NCBI RefSeq assembly: GCF_900119145.1
Contig: NZ_FPIY01000001.1
Span: 868,001 to 932,000 of the forward strand
Reading direction: 5' to 3'
Length of the DNA stretch: 64,000 nucleotides
Origin: Cellulophaga fucicola
Lineage (GTDB): Bacteria; Bacteroidota; Bacteroidia; Flavobacteriales; Flavobacteriaceae
Below are positions 51,651 to 60,429 of the stretch, piece after piece (positions within the stretch are counted from its first letter, which is position 1; every line of letters begins with the position of its first letter). Both the position numbers and the translations under genes were made by a program. The notes below the pieces were generated by a model. It saw nothing but the letters and a program-made list of their open reading frames with translations, made no database searches and was not told the DNA's origin.

Positions 51651-54600
51651 CTATTTAGAATAGTTTACTTTATACCTCCAAAAACTAATTGCACCAAGTA
51701 CTAAAACACTTGCTGCTGTATACCATATAAATACTGGTGTTATTACTTGTGCTCCACTAGCGTAACTATGTAAGCCAACAAGGTAAAAGTTAACACCAAA
51801 ATAAGTCATCATTATGCTCCCAAAAGCTACCACACTAATAAAATTAAATAGCCATTTGCTACGTAATCCTGGAACAAGTCTCATATGCACAACAAAAGCA
51901 TAGATCATAATAGATACTAATGCCCAAGTTTCCTTAGGGTCCCAGCCCCAGTAGCGACCCCAACTTTCGTTAGCCCACATACCTCCTAAAAAGTTACCAA
52001 TAGTTAGCATTACTAAACCAGTTGTTAAAACCAACTCGTTAATTATAGTTAACTCTTTTAAGCTAAGCTCCATACGAGCTTTGTTCTTTTTATTTGTTAG
52101 AATAATTAGTAATAGTGATGTTACACCTAGAATCATCCCAACAGTTAAAGGTCCATAACTACCCACAATAACTGCAACGTGAATCATTAACCAATAACTA
52201 TCTAGAACAGGAACTAGATTAGATATAGAAGGATCTACCCAGTTCTGATGCGCAATCCACAATAACATAGCAGTTACAAAAGTAGCAGCTGCAATTGTTA
52301 AATTACTTTTACGAGCAAACAATAAGCCCATACCTAAAGTAGCCCAAGCTACATAAATAATACTCTCGTAAGCATCACTCCAAGGAGCGTGACCAGATAT
52401 GTACCAACGCAATACTAAACCAGCTGTGTGCCATAAAAACAATAAGTATATAGTTCCTTTAAAAAAGTAAACAGCTACACGCCAAATACTACGATCTTTA
52501 AATATTTGAAAAACAAGAATAAAGAATAACAATAAACCAACTACCGCATAAGCTTTATATAGAATATTAAAAATATCTAACTTGTTATAAATTACTTCTG
52601 TTTTTATTTTTTGTTCTGATGGCAGTACGTCTTTACCATTATTAACCTGGTTTTGTTTAAAAGCAGCCAGTATTTTATCAGCTTCTGTATAATCTCCAGA
52701 TTGTCTTGCTTTTTGAAGAGACATTATATAATAAGGAACAGAATTTCTTATAAAGTTGCCGTACAAAGTATCTTGAACAGGAAATTGTTCACTATTGCTT
52801 CTATATTCTAAAGCAGAAATCCACTTATTATTATCATCATTTAATAATGGAAAAATCTTTACAATTTCACCACTTAAAGCTCTATTTAAAAGCCCTAATC
52901 TAATATTTAAGTCTTTATAATCTTGCTGAAATTTATTAGGATTATTAGTTGCAGTTGCTTCAGCTAAAAACGGATCTAACTTATAACTCTGCTTCTCATC
53001 AAAAAAGTCCATTAAAGTAGCATAACGCTGTCCTTCTGGAACACCTAAAACTTTTCGTATACTATCATTCTGCCCTTTTTTATCAATAGCAATTATATGC
53101 GTATTAGCCCATAGTTCTTGATTAGACATCATAGATAAAAATACCTGATCAGAACTTAAGCCTAGGTATTTATTCTTTAGACTTAACTTACGTAGTAATT
53201 CAGATGTAAAGGTATTTATTGGCTTCATTCGCCCTCCTTCATCTTGTATTACCAACTTACCAAACTCTTCCGCATGTTCTTTAGATACTGCAGTAGCAAT
53301 AATTATAGAATCTACTACTTCTTGACTTGGCATTTCTGTATGGTTGTGCCCATCTCCTGCACTGTGTTCTTCTGTATGGTTATGACCATCTGTAGTCTGT
53401 GCTGTTAGATTTAACAAACCTCCTAACACTAAAATAGTAGTTAGCTTAGCTTTTTTAGCTTTTATTTTATCTAACGATGCTCCTAAATCTTTAAATCTTG
53501 TTTTTCCAAAAAACATAATACCCAATAAACCTGCGTATAACATAAAATAACCAATATAAGTAATCCAAGTTCCCCAGAAATCGTGATTTACAGATAACCT
53601 AGTTCCCTGTTCATCTGGATCAAAACTTGCTTGAAAAAAGCGATATCCCTTATGGTCTAAAATATGATTCATAAAAATATCGTAATCAAATGGCTTTTCA
53701 TCTTCAATAGTAACTTTACTCATAAAAGATGCATATCCTTTTTCTGTACCAGGGTATTTTTCTGCTATAAAATCATTCAACTTAATACCAAAAGGAAGTT
53801 CATACAACTTAGAACCATAACTCATTCTAAATTCTAAATTACCTACAGTAAAAAGATCTGTAAACTGCATCATCCCTTTAGACCCTAGTAATTTTTTCTG
53901 TACAGTTTCTCCGTTTACAGTAACATCTAAAATTAAAGCATCTGGCATATTTTCTGTACGCTCTTCGTCTGGTATACGTATAATTCCGTTTTTACCTTTT
54001 ACAATAGAGTCTGGCATTACAAATTGCATATTAGCCATTTGATATAAAGCACGGAGTTGTAATTTTTGTACTGTATCTTTTTTAACACCACCTTCTAACC
54101 TATCTGCCATACGCATAAAAGTACCTTCAAAAGGGGTTTTTATTGTATAACTAGAATCTGTTGCTGTAATATTAATAGCGCCTTCTGTAGGTTTATTTAA
54201 CGCAAACAATACATTGTGTATGCTTTGCACTACACCTTCTTCTAGGTAATGATCGTGACGACCGCCACTACTAGATTCTACTATTTTTAAAAAATTTTTA
54301 CCTTCATCACCAATTATTAAGCCTTCTTTAGCACCGTCTATAAAACCTGCATACTTAATAGAATACTCTGTTTCGTGAAATTTTTTGGTTATTGGTAAAT
54401 CAGATTTTAAAGCTTCTGCTGTAACTAAAATAGGAAACTCTTCCTTTTTTTGCATTTTAGTACCATCCTTATCTCCATAAACTATAGTAGAAATATATGT
54501 TTTATCAGAAAAGAATACATTTTCAGTTTCACCTTCTCTAATAGGCATCATACCTTCAAAACTAATATATCTAGTTACAAAAGCACCTATAATAATAAAT

Positions 54601-54860
54601 ATCCAAGATAGGTGTAATAATAAAACAGCCCATTTTTCTTTACGCAATAATTTATATCTAGATATGTTACCTATAAAATTAATTACAAAAAAGACCATAA
54701 TAGCCTCGAACCAGGTTGCATTATAAATCCAAATTCTTGCCGTTTCTGTGCTATACCAACTTTCTACAAATGTTCCTAAAGCCAGTGCTGTAGCAAAAGC
54801 AATAAAGAGAAATGACATTAAACGTGTAGAGAAAAAGAACTTCTTTATTAAATCTATCAT
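51651..54860 (-). CDS. Cytochrome c biogenesis protein, fused CcsB(ResB)-CcsA
   Basis: 1069 aa, about 12-14 membrane helices. The N-terminal ~470 residues are ResB/CcsB-like (helices near 13-30, 45-62, 80-96; FEGMMPIREGETENVFF; a periplasmic part with EYSIKYAGFIDG). The C-terminal ~250 are CcsA with the haem-handling WWD motif (WGRYWGWDPKETWALVSIMIYAF, near 963-985) and flanking His (HTAGLVLRWYISGHAP; VVHMRLVPG). It delivers haem to apocytochrome c at the cytoplasmic membrane. Between the halves is a His-rich linker (~487-510) with DGHNHTE twice. The fused form is usual in Bacteroidetes. It is convergent with the lipoprotein gene (1-bp gap). Confidence 0.9.
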   Translation of the reverse strand: MIDLIKKFFFSTRLMSFLFIAFATALALGTFVESWYSTETARIWIYNATWFEAIMVFFVINFIGNISRYKLLRKEKWAVLLLHLSWIFIIIGAFVTRYISFEGMMPIREGETENVFFSDKTYISTIVYGDKDGTKMQKKEEFPILVTAEALKSDLPITKKFHETEYSIKYAGFIDGAKEGLIIGDEGKNFLKIVESSSGGRHDHYLEEGVVQSIHNVLFALNKPTEGAINITATDSSYTIKTPFEGTFMRMADRLEGGVKKDTVQKLQLRALYQMANMQFVMPDSIVKGKNGIIRIPDEERTENMPDALILDVTVNGETVQKKLLGSKGMMQFTDLFTVGNLEFRMSYGSKLYELPFGIKLNDFIAEKYPGTEKGYASFMSKVTIEDEKPFDYDIFMNHILDHKGYRFFQASFDPDEQGTRLSVNHDFWGTWITYIGYFMLYAGLLGIMFFGKTRFKDLGASLDKIKAKKAKLTTILVLGGLLNLTAQTTDGHNHTEEHSAGDGHNHTEMPSQEVVDSIIIATAVSKEHAEEFGKLVIQDEGGRMKPINTFTSELLRKLSLKNKYLGLSSDQVFLSMMSNQELWANTHIIAIDKKGQNDSIRKVLGVPEGQRYATLMDFFDEKQSYKLDPFLAEATATNNPNKFQQDYKDLNIRLGLLNRALSGEIVKIFPLLNDDNNKWISALEYRSNSEQFPVQDTLYGNFIRNSVPYYIMSLQKARQSGDYTEADKILAAFKQNQVNNGKDVLPSEQKIKTEVIYNKLDIFNILYKAYAVVGLLLFFILVFQIFKDRSIWRVAVYFFKGTIYLLFLWHTAGLVLRWYISGHAPWSDAYESIIYVAWATLGMGLLFARKSNLTIAAATFVTAMLLWIAHQNWVDPSISNLVPVLDSYWLMIHVAVIVGSYGPLTVGMILGVTSLLLIILTNKKNKARMELSLKELTIINELVLTTGLVMLTIGNFLGGMWANESWGRYWGWDPKETWALVSIMIYAFVVHMRLVPGLRSKWLFNFISVVAFGSIMMTYFGVNFYLVGLHSYASGAQVITPVFIWYTAASVLVLGAISFWRYKVNYSK

Positions 54861-54970
54861 CCTTGATAATACTTAGTGAATTTGGTCTGCAAAAATACGT
54901 CCTTTTTACGTCTTTTTAGACGTAAATAGGCAATAAATGTGTTAATGAAACCATAATATTTAGCAAAAAA

Positions 54971-55369
54971 TTAACCTTGGTTATTTCTTGCATTAAAAAT
55001 ATGAATATGAATGTTTGATCCCATATTACGAGCCCTATTTTTGGCAATATTTGCATTTTCACCTTCAAAGAGTTCGTCTATTGTTGCAAACCAATGGTTA
55101 ATCCAAATACCAAAGTGCAACTCGTTTATAGTATTATCTGTATAAGCATCTACTTTTTGGTGCACAGCAATAGGATTACCTTTATATGTGCCGCGCTCAA
55201 TAAATAATTGATTGCTCCAAAATTTAGTTAAATGCTTTAAATGATGATCCCAATCTGTAATTATACCGTTAAAAATAGGTCCAAGAGTTTCATCTTTTCT
55301 TACTTTAGCATAAAAACTAGAAACTAATAAAAACACATTTTCCTTAGTTGTAAGTTGTAATTTTTCCAT
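54971..55369 (-). CDS. Group III truncated haemoglobin
   Basis: 132 aa, single-domain globin of the 2/2 fold. Motifs: FYAKVRKDETLGPIFN, the distal region HLKHLTKFWSNQLF and IERGTYKGNP, proximal His region (ELHFGIWINHWFATIDELF). Group III globins bind O2, NO or sulfide-type ligands; the exact role is unknown. It lies upstream of the CcsBA gene on the same strand (110-bp gap). A near-consensus GTCTTTG lies 5 bp before its ATG. Confidence 0.85.
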   Translation of the reverse strand: MEKLQLTTKENVFLLVSSFYAKVRKDETLGPIFNGIITDWDHHLKHLTKFWSNQLFIERGTYKGNPIAVHQKVDAYTDNTINELHFGIWINHWFATIDELFEGENANIAKNRARNMGSNIHIHIFNARNNQG

Positions 55370-55467
55370 TTTTGCAAAGACTTTAATACGTTAGCGAATA
55401 ATATGGCGTGGTATTAGTTACAAAATTAAGCAACAAAGCCTTAGTAATTAGATAAAAAAGTATAATT

Positions 55468-55839
55468 ATGAATATAATTACCCCTTTTAAAAAGTCTGTT
55501 TTATGTACAATTTTATGTATTCCCTTATTTATAGTTTTAAGTTGCTCTAGTGATGACAACTCTAAAGAGGAAGAAGATGGACCTAAAGGAAACTGCATAG
55601 AAAATGGTGCTATAACAACAGTTGTTGGGAATCACGGGCATTTATTAGAGGTTACAAAGCAAGACATAACTAACGGAACAACAAAAACCTACAATTTAGA
55701 AGGTTCAGCCGGACATATGCATATGCTAACAATTACTACAGAAGATTTTGCTACCCTAAAGACTAATAATGCAATTACAATTGCTACAAGTACAAATGCA
55801 GGACACACACACGCTATTACAATTGGCTGTGCAGAATAA
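55468..55839 (+). CDS. Small lipoprotein with HxH-type motifs
   Basis: 123 aa. Signal peptide with lipobox VLSCSS (lipidated Cys near 26), then an acidic linker (SDDNSKEEEDGPKG). The remainder has three His-containing beta-like repeats: VGNHGHLLEV, SAGHMHMLTI and AGHTHAITIG, each G-H-x-H, and a final Cys (IGCAE). The regular HxH pairs suggest a small metal-binding beta-sandwich. No family assigned. It precedes a housekeeping run by 33 bp. Confidence 0.65.
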   Translation: MNIITPFKKSVLCTILCIPLFIVLSCSSDDNSKEEEDGPKGNCIENGAITTVVGNHGHLLEVTKQDITNGTTKTYNLEGSAGHMHMLTITTEDFATLKTNNAITIATSTNAGHTHAITIGCAE

Positions 55840-55860
55840 ATGAATTAAACAGATTAGCTT

Positions 55861-55868
55861 TACTTTTG
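55861..55868 (+). promoter_or_regulatory. Candidate -7 element (TACTTTTG) just before the DUF2520 gene
   Basis: Exact TAnnTTTG ending 4 bp before the ATG at 55873, which would give a leaderless transcript. No clear TTG at 17-23 nt upstream. Confidence 0.35.
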
Positions 55869-55872
55869 TAGT

Positions 55873-56637
55873 ATGATTAGCGTAGTTATTATAGGATTAG
55901 GAAATATTGGCTCTCACTTATACACTGCTTTTAGCAAGCTAGATAATGTATCTGTTGTAATGCTTTACAACCGCACAGAGGAAGCCTTACTCCCGTTTAA
56001 AAACAAAGTAAAGAGCACTACAGATAGTAACCAATTACCAGATGCAGATATATATATTATAGCCACCTCCGATGACAGTATTGCTGCTGTATCTAAACAA
56101 TTATCTCTAAAAAACAAATTAGTTGTGCATACATCCGGGAGCGTTTCTATTGCTGTTTTAGATGATAAAAACCGAAAAGGATCTTTTTACCCATTACAGA
56201 CGTTTAGCAAAGGAGCAACTGTAAATTTTAAAGAAATTCCTATTTGTATTGAAGCAGAGGATAAGGCCGATGAAGCTTTACTTCTTCAACTAGCAGAGAG
56301 TGTTTCTGATAATGTACATAAGATATCATCTGAGCAGCGAAAATCTATGCATTTAGCAGCTGTTTTTGTTAATAATTTCACCAATCACTTATACCATATA
56401 GGGAAAGAAATTTGCGAAGAAAACAAGGTTCCTTTTTCAATTTTATCGCCCTTAATACAAGAAACTGTTACAAAGCTAAATAAGTTATCGCCATTTAATG
56501 CGCAAACTGGACCTGCAAAACGTAATGATACTGGCACTATGCAACGCCACTTAACAGAATTAACAAACAATACGCATAAAGAAATATATAGCGTTTTAAG
56601 CAAATCTATTACCAATACTTATGGAAAAAAGTTATAA
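55873..56637 (+). CDS. Rossmann-like and DUF2520 domain protein
   Basis: 254 aa. The N-terminus is a Rossmann domain (VVIIGLGNIGSHLYTAFSKL, GxGxxG; DADIYIIATSDDSIAAVSKQL; VVHTSGSVSIAVLDD) and the C-terminus is DUF2520 (KSMHLAAVFVNNFTNHLYHIGKE, ETVTKLNKLSPFNAQTGPAKRND). The family resembles pyrroline-5-carboxylate or ketopantoate reductases but has no settled function. It overlaps the KdsC-like gene by 17 bp. Confidence 0.85.
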   Translation: MISVVIIGLGNIGSHLYTAFSKLDNVSVVMLYNRTEEALLPFKNKVKSTTDSNQLPDADIYIIATSDDSIAAVSKQLSLKNKLVVHTSGSVSIAVLDDKNRKGSFYPLQTFSKGATVNFKEIPICIEAEDKADEALLLQLAESVSDNVHKISSEQRKSMHLAAVFVNNFTNHLYHIGKEICEENKVPFSILSPLIQETVTKLNKLSPFNAQTGPAKRNDTGTMQRHLTELTNNTHKEIYSVLSKSITNTYGKKL

Positions 56638-57148
56638 AGAATACTTACACAATGTTACCACTTTTGTTTTTGATGTAGACGGTGTTTTTACAGATGGTTC
56701 TGTACTTATTACAGAGCAAGGGGAATTATTACGTAAAATGAATGTTAAAGATGGCTACGCACTTAAAACCGCTATACAAAAAGGCTTTAATGTATGTATT
56801 ATTTCTGGTGGCACTAGTGAAGGTGTGCGCACTAGGTTTAAAAGTTTAGGCGTAACAGATATTTACTTAGGTGCACATTTAAAATTAGAGCCAATAAACG
56901 AGTATTTAACAGCTAAGAATATAGATGCTAAAAACGTTTTGTATATGGGCGATGATATGCCAGATGTACCACCAATGCAACTAGTTGGTATGCCTACGTG
57001 TCCGCAAGATGCAATACCAGAAATCAAGACTGTTAGCAAATATATTTCTCAGAAAAATGGCGGTAATGGCTGCGTTAGAGATGTAATAGAACAAGTACTT
57101 AAGGCTCAAGGTAAATGGAATGATAATTATAGTGCTAAAAACGATTAA
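56621..57148 (+). CDS. kdsC: KdsC-like HAD phosphatase (3-deoxy-D-manno-octulosonate 8-phosphate phosphatase family)
   Basis: 175 aa, capless HAD. Motif I TFVFDVDGVFTDGSV (nucleophile Asp near 16, DxD), motif II ISGGTSEGVRTRF, motif III YMGDDMPDVPPMQLVG. KdsC forms Kdo from Kdo 8-phosphate for the lipopolysaccharide core; members of the same family also act on other sugar phosphates. The gene overlaps the DUF2520 gene and is followed 2 bp later by maf, the arrangement common in Bacteroidetes. Confidence 0.8.
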   Translation: MEKSYKEYLHNVTTFVFDVDGVFTDGSVLITEQGELLRKMNVKDGYALKTAIQKGFNVCIISGGTSEGVRTRFKSLGVTDIYLGAHLKLEPINEYLTAKNIDAKNVLYMGDDMPDVPPMQLVGMPTCPQDAIPEIKTVSKYISQKNGGNGCVRDVIEQVLKAQGKWNDNYSAKND

Positions 57149-57150
57149 TA

Positions 57151-57741
57151 ATGCTTTCTAAAAAACTAAAAGATTACAACATTATTTTGGCTTCTGGATC
57201 ACCAAGAAGGCATCAGTTTTTTAAGGAATTAGATATTAATTTTAAGGTTGATGTTAGACCTATTGAAGAGGTTTTCCCTGATCATTTAAAGGCCGAAGAA
57301 ATTACAGATTACTTAGCTGCACTAAAAGCAGAGCCTTTTAAAACATCACTCCAAGAAAAAGACATTTTAATAACATCTGATACTATTGTTTGGCACAATA
57401 ATGAACAATTAGGTAAGCCAAAAGATGCTGCAGATGCTATTGCTATGCTTACAAAATTATCTAATTCCTGGCACCAGGTAGCAACATCTGTCTGTTTTAC
57501 ATTAAAAGATAAACAGATTACAAAAAACCACATTACCAAAGTAAAATTTAAAGCCCTTAGCTTAGAAGAGATTACTTATTATGTAGACAATTTTAGTCCG
57601 TTAGACAAAGCTGGTGCTTATGGCATACAAGAATGGATTGGTTTAATTGCTATAGAAGAAATAATAGGCTCCTACCCTAACGTTGTTGGCTTACCAACAC
57701 ATTTAGTTTATAAAACTTTGTTAACTATAGCAAATGCATAA
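57151..57741 (+). CDS. maf: Maf-family nucleoside triphosphate pyrophosphatase
   Basis: 196 aa. The N-terminal IILASGSPRRHQFFKEL, SDTIVWHNNEQLGKPKDAADAIAMLTKLSN and DKAGAYGIQEWIG motifs are classical for Maf, which hydrolyses non-canonical dNTPs or modified UTP/CTP. Normal family length. It starts 2 bp after the KdsC-like gene. Confidence 0.9.
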   Translation: MLSKKLKDYNIILASGSPRRHQFFKELDINFKVDVRPIEEVFPDHLKAEEITDYLAALKAEPFKTSLQEKDILITSDTIVWHNNEQLGKPKDAADAIAMLTKLSNSWHQVATSVCFTLKDKQITKNHITKVKFKALSLEEITYYVDNFSPLDKAGAYGIQEWIGLIAIEEIIGSYPNVVGLPTHLVYKTLLTIANA

Positions 57742-57775
57742 CATTTTAAGTAATTTTACTTAAAATGTATTTGTT

Positions 57776-58714
57776 ATGAAAAAACTATTAGGCCTAAGTA
57801 TAGTTGCCACTACGCTACTATTTACTTATGCATGCAAAGGAAAAGTACAAGAAGAAGAAAAAACAACTAATATAGTAGCTGAGACTACAGAAAAAAAAGC
57901 TGAAGCTAAGCCAGTTTCTAACGAGTTTAAAAAGTACTGGTATAATGGCACTGCAGAAATTACATCGTACAAATTAAAACAAGCAAGATATGGCGAGCTT
58001 AGAGATGGCTCTGCGGTTTTGGTGTACGTAACCGAACCTTTTAGCGCAACTAAGCAAGTAAAAGCAGATAACCCAGATAAAACAAATATTCCCGTTTTAA
58101 AATTAAACAGCACTAAGAAATTCTATACCGGAATTTACCCATATTCTGTTATGTCTAGTACATTTTACCCGGTAGCAGACAACTCTAATTCTATAAAAAT
58201 TACAAATTCTGTGCAAGAATGGTGCGGACAAGTATTTTCTCAGTTAAATAATAAAGATAAATTTGAAATTTCTTCTTTTTCTTATTTTGAAAGTGAAGGC
58301 GATAAAAATTTTAGCTTAGATAAAAACATTTTAGAAAACGATTTGTGGGCAAAAATTAGAATAGATCCTACTAGTTTACCAACAGGTAATTTAGATGTTA
58401 TTCCTTCTTTTCAATATATAAGATTTTCTCATAAAAAATTAAAAGCTTACAAGGCCAATATTACTAAGATTAGTAAAGATAATTTAACAATATATAGTCT
58501 AGATTATCCAGAGTTGCAACGCAATTTAAGTATTACATTTACCACCGCTTTTCCGCACACAATAGAAAGCTTTACAGAGACACATAAAAGTGGCTTTGGA
58601 GCTAATATTAAAATGCTAACAACAAAAGCAACTTTAAACAAAAGAATAAACACTGCTTATTGGCAACAAAATGGCAATAAAGATTTACATTTTAGAGATA
58701 GTTTAGGATTATGA
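57776..58714 (+). CDS. Hypothetical lipoprotein
   Basis: 312 aa. Signal peptide with lipobox LFTYACKG (lipidated Cys at 20). An acidic/basic low-complexity linker (KVQEEEKTTNIVAETTEKKAEAKP) is followed by a folded region (KYWYNGTAEITSYKLKQARYGELRDGSAVLVYV, VQEWCGQVFSQL, WQQNGNKDLHFRDSLGL). I do not recognise a family with known function. Its stop overlaps the MscS start by 4 bp (ATGA). Confidence 0.65.
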   Translation: MKKLLGLSIVATTLLFTYACKGKVQEEEKTTNIVAETTEKKAEAKPVSNEFKKYWYNGTAEITSYKLKQARYGELRDGSAVLVYVTEPFSATKQVKADNPDKTNIPVLKLNSTKKFYTGIYPYSVMSSTFYPVADNSNSIKITNSVQEWCGQVFSQLNNKDKFEISSFSYFESEGDKNFSLDKNILENDLWAKIRIDPTSLPTGNLDVIPSFQYIRFSHKKLKAYKANITKISKDNLTIYSLDYPELQRNLSITFTTAFPHTIESFTETHKSGFGANIKMLTTKATLNKRINTAYWQQNGNKDLHFRDSLGL

Positions 58715-59253
58715 AACAATTTATAGATACGCATCAAAATCAGCTTATTAATACCTTAATTTGCCTTTGCGCTTTTATTATTATACGCTTTCTTATTGCA
58801 AAAGCAATTCGTAAAATTGGCCGAATAAGTGACATAAACAAAGTACGTACAAAGCTAATTATTAGATATGTAACTATTTTATTAATGTTTATATGTTTTG
58901 GAACTCTAGTTTACATTTGGCAAGTTAATTTTGAGGATTTAGGCATTATATTTTCATCTGTTTTTGCTGTTCTAGGTGTTGCTTTATTTGCTTCTTGGTC
59001 TATTTTAAGTAATATTACAGCTGGCGTTATTTTATTCTTCTCTTTTCCTTTTAAAATAGGAGATCGTATTAAAATATTAGATGGTGATTTTGCAGAAGAA
59101 GTAGATATTTTAGATATAAAAGCATATCATATTTATTTAAAAAAAGATAACGGCGAGCTACTTACCTACCCAAACAATTTACTATTGCAAAAAGGAGTGG
59201 TAATTATTAATAAAGAAGATAACGACGAAACTACTGAAGGAGATTACATCTAA
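58711..59253 (+). CDS. Small MscS-type mechanosensitive channel domain protein
   Basis: 180 aa. Three hydrophobic helices (LINTLICLCAFIIIRFLIA, YVTILLMFICFGTLVYIW, GIIFSSVFAVLGVALFASWSILSNITAGVILFF) precede a beta domain typical of MscS (FPFKIGDRIKILDGDFAEEVDILDIKAYHIYLKKDNGELLTYPNNLLLQKG). The third helix region carries the pore-lining pattern. It is shorter than E. coli MscS because the C-terminal alpha/beta part is absent. Probably co-translated with the upstream lipoprotein. Confidence 0.85.
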   Translation: MKQFIDTHQNQLINTLICLCAFIIIRFLIAKAIRKIGRISDINKVRTKLIIRYVTILLMFICFGTLVYIWQVNFEDLGIIFSSVFAVLGVALFASWSILSNITAGVILFFSFPFKIGDRIKILDGDFAEEVDILDIKAYHIYLKKDNGELLTYPNNLLLQKGVVIINKEDNDETTEGDYI

Positions 59254-59264
59254 ATAGTTATTAT

Positions 59265-60305
59265 ATGAAAAGGAAAAACAGACGCAGAGTAAATCCGTAT
59301 TCAGATAAAAAAACTATTAATATTGAAGATTTTTTAGTTAACTCATCTTTAATAAATTATTCCAAAGACAGCTATAACTTACTTAAAGGAGAAGATTTAA
59401 AAGAAATAGATATTACAAAAAATACTTCTGTAATATCGTGGTTAAACATTTATGGTTTTCAGCATTCGCAAGCCGTGCGTAAAATAATTGCTGATAATAA
59501 TATGGATGAGTTTTTAATAAACTTAGTTATAGACAACAATCATAGAAATAAGGTTATAGAGTTAGATGACTGTTTTTTTCTAACCTTAAAATCGCCCTAT
59601 TACTCGGCAGAAAGCAATGAAACCAAGTTTGAGCAGATGGTTTTTGTTGTTGGTGAAACTTATGTTTGGAGCATACAAGAGGTAGAAGGCGACCATTTTC
59701 AGCATTTAAGAGAGCGTATAGAAAAAAACTTAGGTATTATTAGAAAAAAAGGTGCAGATTACTTGTTTTACCTTTTAATGGAAGCTATTATAGACAACTA
59801 CTATATTGCTTATGATAAGCTTACAGAGGCAAATATTGGTTTAGATAATTTAAATGATACCAAACCAACTCCTGAGTTTGCCATAAAAGTTGAAAATAAC
59901 AAAAGACAGTTAAATCAAATTAAAAGAATGACTATTAGCATTAAAGACGCTATAAATCAGCTTGAAAATATTGACTGTTTTGATTTTGATATTAAGTATT
60001 TTATAGAAATAAAAGAACAAATTGGTTTAATGAGTGATGAAATTGACTTTAATCTTAGTCAACTCGAGAGTTCTTTAAACCTAATGTTTAGCATACAAAA
60101 TCACAGACTAAATGAGGTAATGAAAACCTTAACTATATTTTCTGTAATTTTTATACCACTTACTTTTTTGGCTGGTATTTATGGTATGAATTTTAAAAAT
60201 ATGCCAGAATTGCACACAGATGATGGTTATTTTATACTTTTAGGTGTAATGGTTTTAGTCTCTTTAGTATCAATATTTTTTATCAATAGAAAAAAATGGT
60301 TTTAA
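59265..60305 (+). CDS. corA: CorA-type magnesium/cobalt transporter
   Basis: 346 aa. Long N-terminal cytoplasmic domain, the long pore helix (LNLMFSIQNHRLNEVMKTLTIFSVIFIPLTFLAGIYGMNF) with the signature GMN (YGMNFKNMPEL), and a second helix (FILLGVMVLVSLVSIFF) ending in basic RKKWF. It carries Mg2+ or Co2+ as a pentamer. 11 bp after the MscS gene, apparently the last gene of this run. Confidence 0.93.
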   Translation: MKRKNRRRVNPYSDKKTINIEDFLVNSSLINYSKDSYNLLKGEDLKEIDITKNTSVISWLNIYGFQHSQAVRKIIADNNMDEFLINLVIDNNHRNKVIELDDCFFLTLKSPYYSAESNETKFEQMVFVVGETYVWSIQEVEGDHFQHLRERIEKNLGIIRKKGADYLFYLLMEAIIDNYYIAYDKLTEANIGLDNLNDTKPTPEFAIKVENNKRQLNQIKRMTISIKDAINQLENIDCFDFDIKYFIEIKEQIGLMSDEIDFNLSQLESSLNLMFSIQNHRLNEVMKTLTIFSVIFIPLTFLAGIYGMNFKNMPELHTDDGYFILLGVMVLVSLVSIFFINRKKWF

Positions 60306-60372
60306 TCATTCTTCATCAAAATTAAAAAATGTTAATAAACCTTTTAAAAACGTTGTTAAAGAACCTTTAAAA

Positions 60373-60406
60373 TTGACTTTCTAAAGCGCAGAACTTGTTA
60401 TATTTG
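60373..60406 (+). promoter_or_regulatory. Promoter upstream of the PIG-L gene (TTG-N23-TATATTTG)
   Basis: TATATTTG (60399-60406) is an exact TAnnTTTG match with a TTG at 60373-60375, 23 nt upstream. It is 23 bp before the ATG at 60430. Confidence 0.5.
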
Positions 60407-60429
60407 AGCATCAACCAAAATTAACATTT

